Origin: Bacillota bacterium
GTDB lineage: Bacteria; Bacillota; Sulfobacillia; JAJZYS01; JAJYTV01
Direction of reading: 5' to 3'
DNA: 16,510 nucleotides
NCBI GenBank assembly: GCA_021810725.1
Contig: JAJZIE010000023.1
Coordinates: 1-16,510, forward strand
Shown in pieces: positions 14,027 through 16,510 of the stretch. The notes below the pieces were generated by a model, which worked only from the letters and a program-made list of their open reading frames with translations, did no database searches and was not told the DNA's origin. Positions within the stretch are counted from its first letter, which is position 1, and each line of letters opens with the position of its first letter. The translations under genes were made by a program, and so were the position numbers.

Positions 14027-14660
14027 CGCCGGGAAAGTCTACGACTTCCATCCGGCGGGGTTCGAGCTATCGGTGGGAGATCCGGTCATCGTGAGCACGG
14101 TGCGCGGGCAGGAGTATGGCACCGTGGCGCGTGAACTCGGCGAGGTGGAGACGCCGGAGAGCCAGTTGAGGCCCGTCCTGCGCCTTGCGGACTACGCCGA
14201 CGCGGAGCAGCATGCGCGCATGCACGACCTCGGCACCTACGCCTTCTCCGTCGCGCAGACCGCGGTCGAGCGCCTCAGGCTCGACATGGATCTGATCGAG
14301 TGCGAATACACGTTCGACGGCCACCACGTCACCTGCTTCTTCACGGCGGAGGAGCGCGTCGACTTCCGCGAACTGGTTCGGGAGCTGCAGGCCAAGCTCG
14401 GCTGCCGCGTTGAGATGCGGCAGGTGGGCGTGCGCGACGAGGCAAAGATCCTCGGCGGGCTCGGCATGTGCGGGCGACCGATGTGCTGCTCGGCCTTCCT
14501 GACGGAGTTCCAGTCGGTCTCGATCCGTATGGCCAAGGACCAGGGCCTCTCTCTGAACCCTTCTCGCATCACGGGCAATTGCGGACGCCTGCTCTGCTGC
14601 CTGCGCTTCGAGCAGGTCGAGGGGAGCCGCAGTCGGGCGGCGGTCGCGAGTGGGACCTGA
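13995..14660 (+). CDS. ricT: RicT/YaaT, PSP1-domain Fe-S regulatory protein
   Basis: A 221-aa PSP1-domain protein. The family signature has six cysteines in two clusters: GLGMCGRPMCC (Cys159, 164, 165) and GNCGRLLCCLRFE (Cys196, 201, 202). In B. subtilis RicT, with RicA and RicF, forms an Fe-S complex that affects sporulation, biofilm formation, competence and RNase Y-dependent RNA maturation. Here the protein stops about 15 residues after the second cluster, whereas B. subtilis YaaT continues to about 275 aa. Start: GTG at 13995, 9 nt after AGGAG (13981-13985), overlapping holB by 32 nt. Its stop overlaps the next gene by 11 nt. In Bacillus yabA and yabB follow; both are missing here. Confidence 0.93.
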   Translation: MAQAVGIRFRSAGKVYDFHPAGFELSVGDPVIVSTVRGQEYGTVARELGEVETPESQLRPVLRLADYADAEQHARMHDLGTYAFSVAQTAVERLRLDMDLIECEYTFDGHHVTCFFTAEERVDFRELVRELQAKLGCRVEMRQVGVRDEAKILGGLGMCGRPMCCSAFLTEFQSVSIRMAKDQGLSLNPSRITGNCGRLLCCLRFEQVEGSRSRAAVASGT

Positions 14661-14671
14661 GAAGTCCCACT
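14649..14671. repeat. 8-bp hairpin over the ricT stop and the GIY-YIG start
   Basis: AGTGGGAC (14649-14656) pairs perfectly with GTCCCACT (14664-14671) across a 7-nt loop. The left arm contains the GTG start of the GIY-YIG gene (14650); the loop contains the ricT TGA (14658-14660). In mRNA it would hide the start codon until ribosomes ending ricT open it, a natural layout for translational coupling. Confidence 0.75.
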
Positions 14672-14916
14672 ACGTCTACCTCCTGCGTTGCGGCGACGGC
14701 ACCTTCTATTGCGGCTACACAACGGATCTGAAAGCGCGCATCGCTGCCCATGAGGCGGGCAGGGGTGCGCGCTACACGCGTGGAAGGGGACCCTTGGAAC
14801 TGGTGTTCAGCGAAGCCTGCTCGGACCGCTCGAGCGCCCTCAGGCGCGAGGCGGAGATCAAGCGCCTGCCGCGCAAGGAGAAGATCGCGCTGATCGCAGA
14901 GGATCATGACCGCTAG
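14650..14916 (+). CDS. GIY-YIG domain protein, YazA/UPF0213 family
   Basis: An 88-aa protein consisting of one GIY-YIG nuclease-like domain: HYVYLLRCGDGTFYCGYT for the GIY-YIG strand pair, DLKARIAAHEAG, then GARYTRGRGPLEL and the helix LRREAEIKRLPRKEK with the catalytic-type Glu. This is the YazA family, of unproven function though the fold belongs to nucleases. Start: GTG at 14650, overlapping ricT by 11 nt; the start is inside a hairpin. It overlaps rsmI by 11 nt. The order yazA-yabC(rsmI)-abrB is that of Bacillus. Confidence 0.93.
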   Translation: MGPEKSHYVYLLRCGDGTFYCGYTTDLKARIAAHEAGRGARYTRGRGPLELVFSEACSDRSSALRREAEIKRLPRKEKIALIAEDHDR

Positions 14917-15739
14917 ACTCGTCATCGTCCCGACCCCGATCGGCAACCTCGGCGACATCACCGCGCGAGCGCTGGAGTGCCTGAAGGTCGCCGACGTCGT
15001 CTACGCCGAAGACACGCGGCGGACAGGGACGCTCTTGCTGCATTTCGGCATCAAGAAACCGCTCAGATCTCTCTTTGTCGGCAACGAGAAGAGCCGCAGC
15101 CTCGCGGCGCTCGCCGACCTCAGGGAGGGGCGAACGGTCGCACTGGTCTCCGACGCCGGCACGCCCGGCATCTCCGATCCGGGCGCCTATCTGATCCGGG
15201 CGGCGATCGACGAAGGGTTCGCCGTCGAGGCCCTGCCCGGCCCGCAGGCCATGCTGCCCGCTCTGCTTGTCTCGGGCCTTGAGCCGGCGCCGTTCGCGTT
15301 CATCGGCTTCCTGCCGCGCTCGAGCGCCGCTCGGCGCACGGCGCTCGAGGAGATTGCGGCGCTTCGTCTGACCCTCGTCTTCTACGAGGCGCCTCACCGG
15401 CTCGCCGCCATGCTGGCGGATTGCCGCGCGGTGCTGGGTGAGCGTCCGGCCGCCGTGGTGCGGGAGATCAGCAAGGTGCACGAGGAGACGCGCCGGGCCA
15501 CGCTCGGAGAACTCGCCGCCTGGGCCAAGGCCGAGCCCCCGCGCGGCGAGATCGTGGTGGTGGTCGGCGGTATGGTCGAGAGCTCAGCCGAGCCGCAGGA
15601 TTTGTCGGGGTTCGTGGCGGAGAGGCTCCGGCGCGGCGAGAGCCCCGCGGCTATCGCCAAGGCGGCGAGAGACGTGGGTCATGCGCGTCAGGAGGCTTAC
15701 CATGAGGCTCTGAGACAGTCCGGCAAGGAGGACAGCTAG
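14906..15739 (+). CDS. rsmI: 16S rRNA (cytidine-1402 2'-O)-methyltransferase RsmI
   Basis: A 277-aa tetrapyrrole-methylase-fold enzyme that 2'-O-methylates C1402 of 16S rRNA using S-adenosylmethionine. Motifs in order: IVPTPIGNLGDITARAL (residues 7-23), YAEDTRRTGTLL (33-44), NEKSR (60-64), VSDAGTPGISDPG (81-93), PGPQAMLPALLVSGL (111-125) and FYEAPHRL (159-166). Length is normal for RsmI. Start: ATG at 14906, overlapping the upstream gene by 11 nt; the purine run AGAGGA lies only a few nt upstream, so translation is probably coupled. It is the last gene of the gin operon. Confidence 0.95.
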   Translation: MTARLVIVPTPIGNLGDITARALECLKVADVVYAEDTRRTGTLLLHFGIKKPLRSLFVGNEKSRSLAALADLREGRTVALVSDAGTPGISDPGAYLIRAAIDEGFAVEALPGPQAMLPALLVSGLEPAPFAFIGFLPRSSAARRTALEEIAALRLTLVFYEAPHRLAAMLADCRAVLGERPAAVVREISKVHEETRRATLGELAAWAKAEPPRGEIVVVVGGMVESSAEPQDLSGFVAERLRRGESPAAIAKAARDVGHARQEAYHEALRQSGKEDS

Positions 15740-15758
15740 CGGCGCCGCTCTGGGCGCG

Positions 15759-15786
15759 CATGCATGTTATCCAGAAGTAATGCATG
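15759..15786. repeat. 7-bp inverted repeat after rsmI
   Basis: CATGCAT (15759-15765) and ATGCATG (15780-15786) form an inverted repeat with a 14-nt loop. It is AT-rich compared with its surroundings and has no T tract, so an operator or processing site is as likely as a terminator. Confidence 0.45.
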
Positions 15787-15823
15787 AAGATCCGCCGGCC
15801 GGAAGCGGTGGGCCTGGAAGCCC

Positions 15824-15844
15824 GACGCACGCCCCGCGTGCGTC
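15824..15844 (+). terminator. 9-bp GC-rich hairpin downstream of rsmI
   Basis: GACGCACGC (15824-15832) pairs perfectly with GCGTGCGTC (15836-15844) around a CCC loop. It lies 84 nt after the rsmI stop and about 90 nt before the abrB promoter, so it may end the gin-rsmI transcript. The T tract expected of an intrinsic terminator is absent. Confidence 0.45.
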
Positions 15845-15935
15845 CCGACCCTTGGATGGAACATTGCCATGCGGCTTCACGGGCGGGTTTTGGCCACATT
15901 GTACGAAATTCCTACGTTGGTTGTGCTGCCATCCG

Positions 15936-15975
15936 TTGACTTCCAAGGCAGAATGTCGTTACTATGCTATGGTAA
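15936..15975 (+). promoter_or_regulatory. Probable abrB promoter with overlapping dyad
   Basis: TTGACT (15936-15941) and TACTAT (15960-15965) are separated by 18 nt and match the housekeeping sigma consensus at 5/6 and 4/6. An alternative extended -10, TGCTATGGT, is at 15965-15973. The 17-nt segment from TTAC (15959) to GTAA (15975) is a near-perfect dyad, with 6 of 8 pairs, and covers the -10 region. Together with the AT-rich surroundings this suggests a regulated abrB promoter, perhaps autorepressed as in Bacillus. Start of transcription would be near 15972, giving a leader of about 40 nt. The leader also holds a small GCAC-GAAA-GTGC hairpin (15977-15988). Confidence 0.6.
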
Positions 15976-16012
15976 CGCACGAAAGTGCAGACAGAATCGA
16001 GGTGAAAACCCA

Positions 16013-16270
16013 ATGATGAAGTCTACCGGGATCGTTCGCAAGGTCGATGACTTGGGTCGTGTGGTGCTGCCGATCGAGCTGCGTCGCACTTTGGACATCG
16101 CCGAAAAGGACTCGCTCGAGATCTACGTGGATGGCGAGAAGATCATTCTGCGCAAGTACGAGCCAGCCTGCGTCTTTTGCGGCAACGCGGGCGATGTCAC
16201 GAACTTCCGTGGCAAGAACATCTGCAGCGCTTGTGCGTCCGAGATCGGCGCCCACCAGACCGCCGTCTGA
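16013..16270 (+). CDS. abrB: AbrB-family transition-state regulator, clostridial type
   Basis: An 85-aa DNA-binding protein. Residues 1-50 are the swapped-hairpin AbrB domain: STGIVRKVDDLGRVVLPIELRR, then TLDIAEKDSLEIYVDGEKIILRKY, nearly identical to known AbrB N-termini. The C-terminal part differs from B. subtilis AbrB: it has Cys53-x2-Cys56 and Cys71-x2-Cys74 (CVFC and CSAC), a small zinc-ribbon seen in clostridial AbrB proteins. AbrB controls post-exponential and sporulation genes and often represses itself. Start: ATG at 16013, 8 nt after GAGGTG (15999-16004); the ATG at 16016 is also possible. The gene has its own promoter and terminator. In Bacillus abrB also follows yabC. Confidence 0.95.
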   Translation: MMKSTGIVRKVDDLGRVVLPIELRRTLDIAEKDSLEIYVDGEKIILRKYEPACVFCGNAGDVTNFRGKNICSACASEIGAHQTAV

Positions 16271-16273
16271 CCG

Positions 16274-16295
16274 CCGCGGTACGCGGCCTTTTTTG
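16274..16295 (+). terminator. Rho-independent terminator of abrB
   Basis: GCCGCG (16274-16279) pairs with CGCGGC (16283-16288) around a GTA loop and is followed by TTTTTT (16290-16295). It begins 3 nt after the abrB stop codon, so abrB is monocistronic. Confidence 0.88.
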
Positions 16296-16335
16296 GGGCG
16301 ATTTCACTCTGCTTTGCGAACGCCCTTGCCTGAGC

Positions 16336-16370
16336 CCATGGCAGCCTCTCCGGATGGAGGGCTGTCATGG
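16336..16370 (+). other. Long hairpin in the leader of the last gene
   Basis: CCATGGCAGCC (16336-16346) pairs with GGCTGTCATGG (16360-16370) over 11 bp including one G-U pair. An inner CTCC/GGAG stem (16348-16351 with 16356-16359) closes a GGAT loop, with one bulged T. It lies between the abrB terminator and the partial gene and is followed by CATTTAAG rather than a T run. It could be a structured 5' leader or a second terminator. Confidence 0.6.
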
Positions 16371-16428
16371 CATTTAAGAGTGCCCGCGGGCGTACCTTCG
16401 GGCGATGCGCAAAGGAGTTCCCACACTC

Positions 16429-16510
16429 GTGCTGCGGCGCGAGCATTACCTGCGCCTCCTGGCCCTCGCCGTACTTTGGTTGCTCGCCATGGGCATCGCG
16501 TCGTGGAGAT
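16429..16510 (+). CDS. N-terminal fragment of a membrane or secreted protein (partial)
   Basis: The open frame runs off the window end. From GTG at 16429 the visible protein is 27 residues: three charged residues, then a hydrophobic stretch LRLLALAVLWLLAMGIASW. This is a signal peptide or first transmembrane helix. The start is chosen because AAAGGAG (16411-16417) lies 11 nt upstream. An in-frame ATG at 16405 would add 8 residues but has no ribosome site, and the stretch before it (GCCCG/CGGGC, 16382-16403) can fold. In related genomes metS, tatD or a yabE-like G5-domain gene lies near here. This N-terminus excludes metS and tatD and would fit a secreted YabE-like protein, but too little is visible. 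Confidence 0.55.
   Translation, partial: MLRREHYLRLLALAVLWLLAMGIASWR

Noticed and set aside
15869..16012. An upstream in-frame extension of AbrB
   Set aside because: AbrB proteins begin at MKSTGIVRKV. The extension covers the promoter and leader, and a good ribosome site precedes the ATG at 16013.
1..16510. CRISPR array, insertion sequence or prophage genes
   Set aside because: No regularly spaced direct repeats, transposase or integrase motifs, or terminal inverted repeats were seen in the window.

Overview
The window looks like a chromosomal segment of a high-GC, spore-forming member of the Bacillota. The evidence is the gene block gin(csfB)-yaaO-tmk-darA(yaaQ)-holB-ricT(yaaT)-yazA-rsmI-abrB, which follows the order around the replication-origin-proximal region of Bacillus and Clostridia. 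The short AbrB with a CxxC/CxxC tail is the clostridial form rather than the Bacillus subtilis one. The very high GC, GC-biased third positions and mostly GTG/TTG start codons suggest a lineage such as Symbiobacteriia, Limnochordia or Thermaerobacter-like groups. The sequence alone does not settle which.

Layout. Positions 1-254 hold the 3' end of a 23S rRNA gene, a complete 5S rRNA gene and a strong intrinsic terminator, so an rRNA operon ends here. Positions 426-1577 (minus strand) encode an ATP-grasp ligase. Positions 1763-5206 hold a first export-type ABC transporter (ATPase plus ABC-2 permease) followed by a NarL/DesK-class histidine kinase and a LuxR-type response regulator. Positions 5390-5848 encode a small polytopic membrane protein. 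It converges on a minus-strand gene (5919-6815) for a single-pass membrane-anchored protein of unknown function, with a 13-bp hairpin between the two stops. Positions 7011-10387 hold a second ABC/two-component module in the order ATPase, permease, response regulator, kinase. A perfect-arm 14-bp inverted repeat lies in the divergent region upstream of it.

Positions 10549-15739 are a tightly packed housekeeping and sporulation operon: an unknown 57-aa protein, the sigma-G inhibitor Gin, an Orn/Lys/Arg-decarboxylase-family protein, thymidylate kinase, the cyclic-di-AMP receptor DarA, DNA polymerase III delta', RicT, a GIY-YIG protein and the 16S rRNA methyltransferase RsmI. From gin to rsmI the genes overlap or are separated by only 2 nt. 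Positions 15740-16012 are a regulatory gap with two inverted repeats and a likely abrB promoter overlapped by a dyad. abrB (16013-16270) has its own terminator. The window ends inside the start of a membrane or secreted protein gene.

How it fits together. The two ABC/two-component modules are probably envelope-stress or drug/peptide-efflux units, each controlled by its own kinase and regulator. They sit, with the ATP-grasp gene, as an accessory stretch of about 10 kb between the rRNA operon and gin. In B. subtilis, as I recall, an rRNA operon lies next to csfB(gin) at the equivalent place. The gin-rsmI operon combines DNA replication (holB, tmk), second-messenger sensing (darA), the RicT differentiation factor and sporulation control (gin, then abrB). 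I see no clear signature of a wholly new system. The least explained items are the anchored protein at 5919-6815 with its neighbouring operator, the unknown 57-aa protein before gin, and several strong hairpins.
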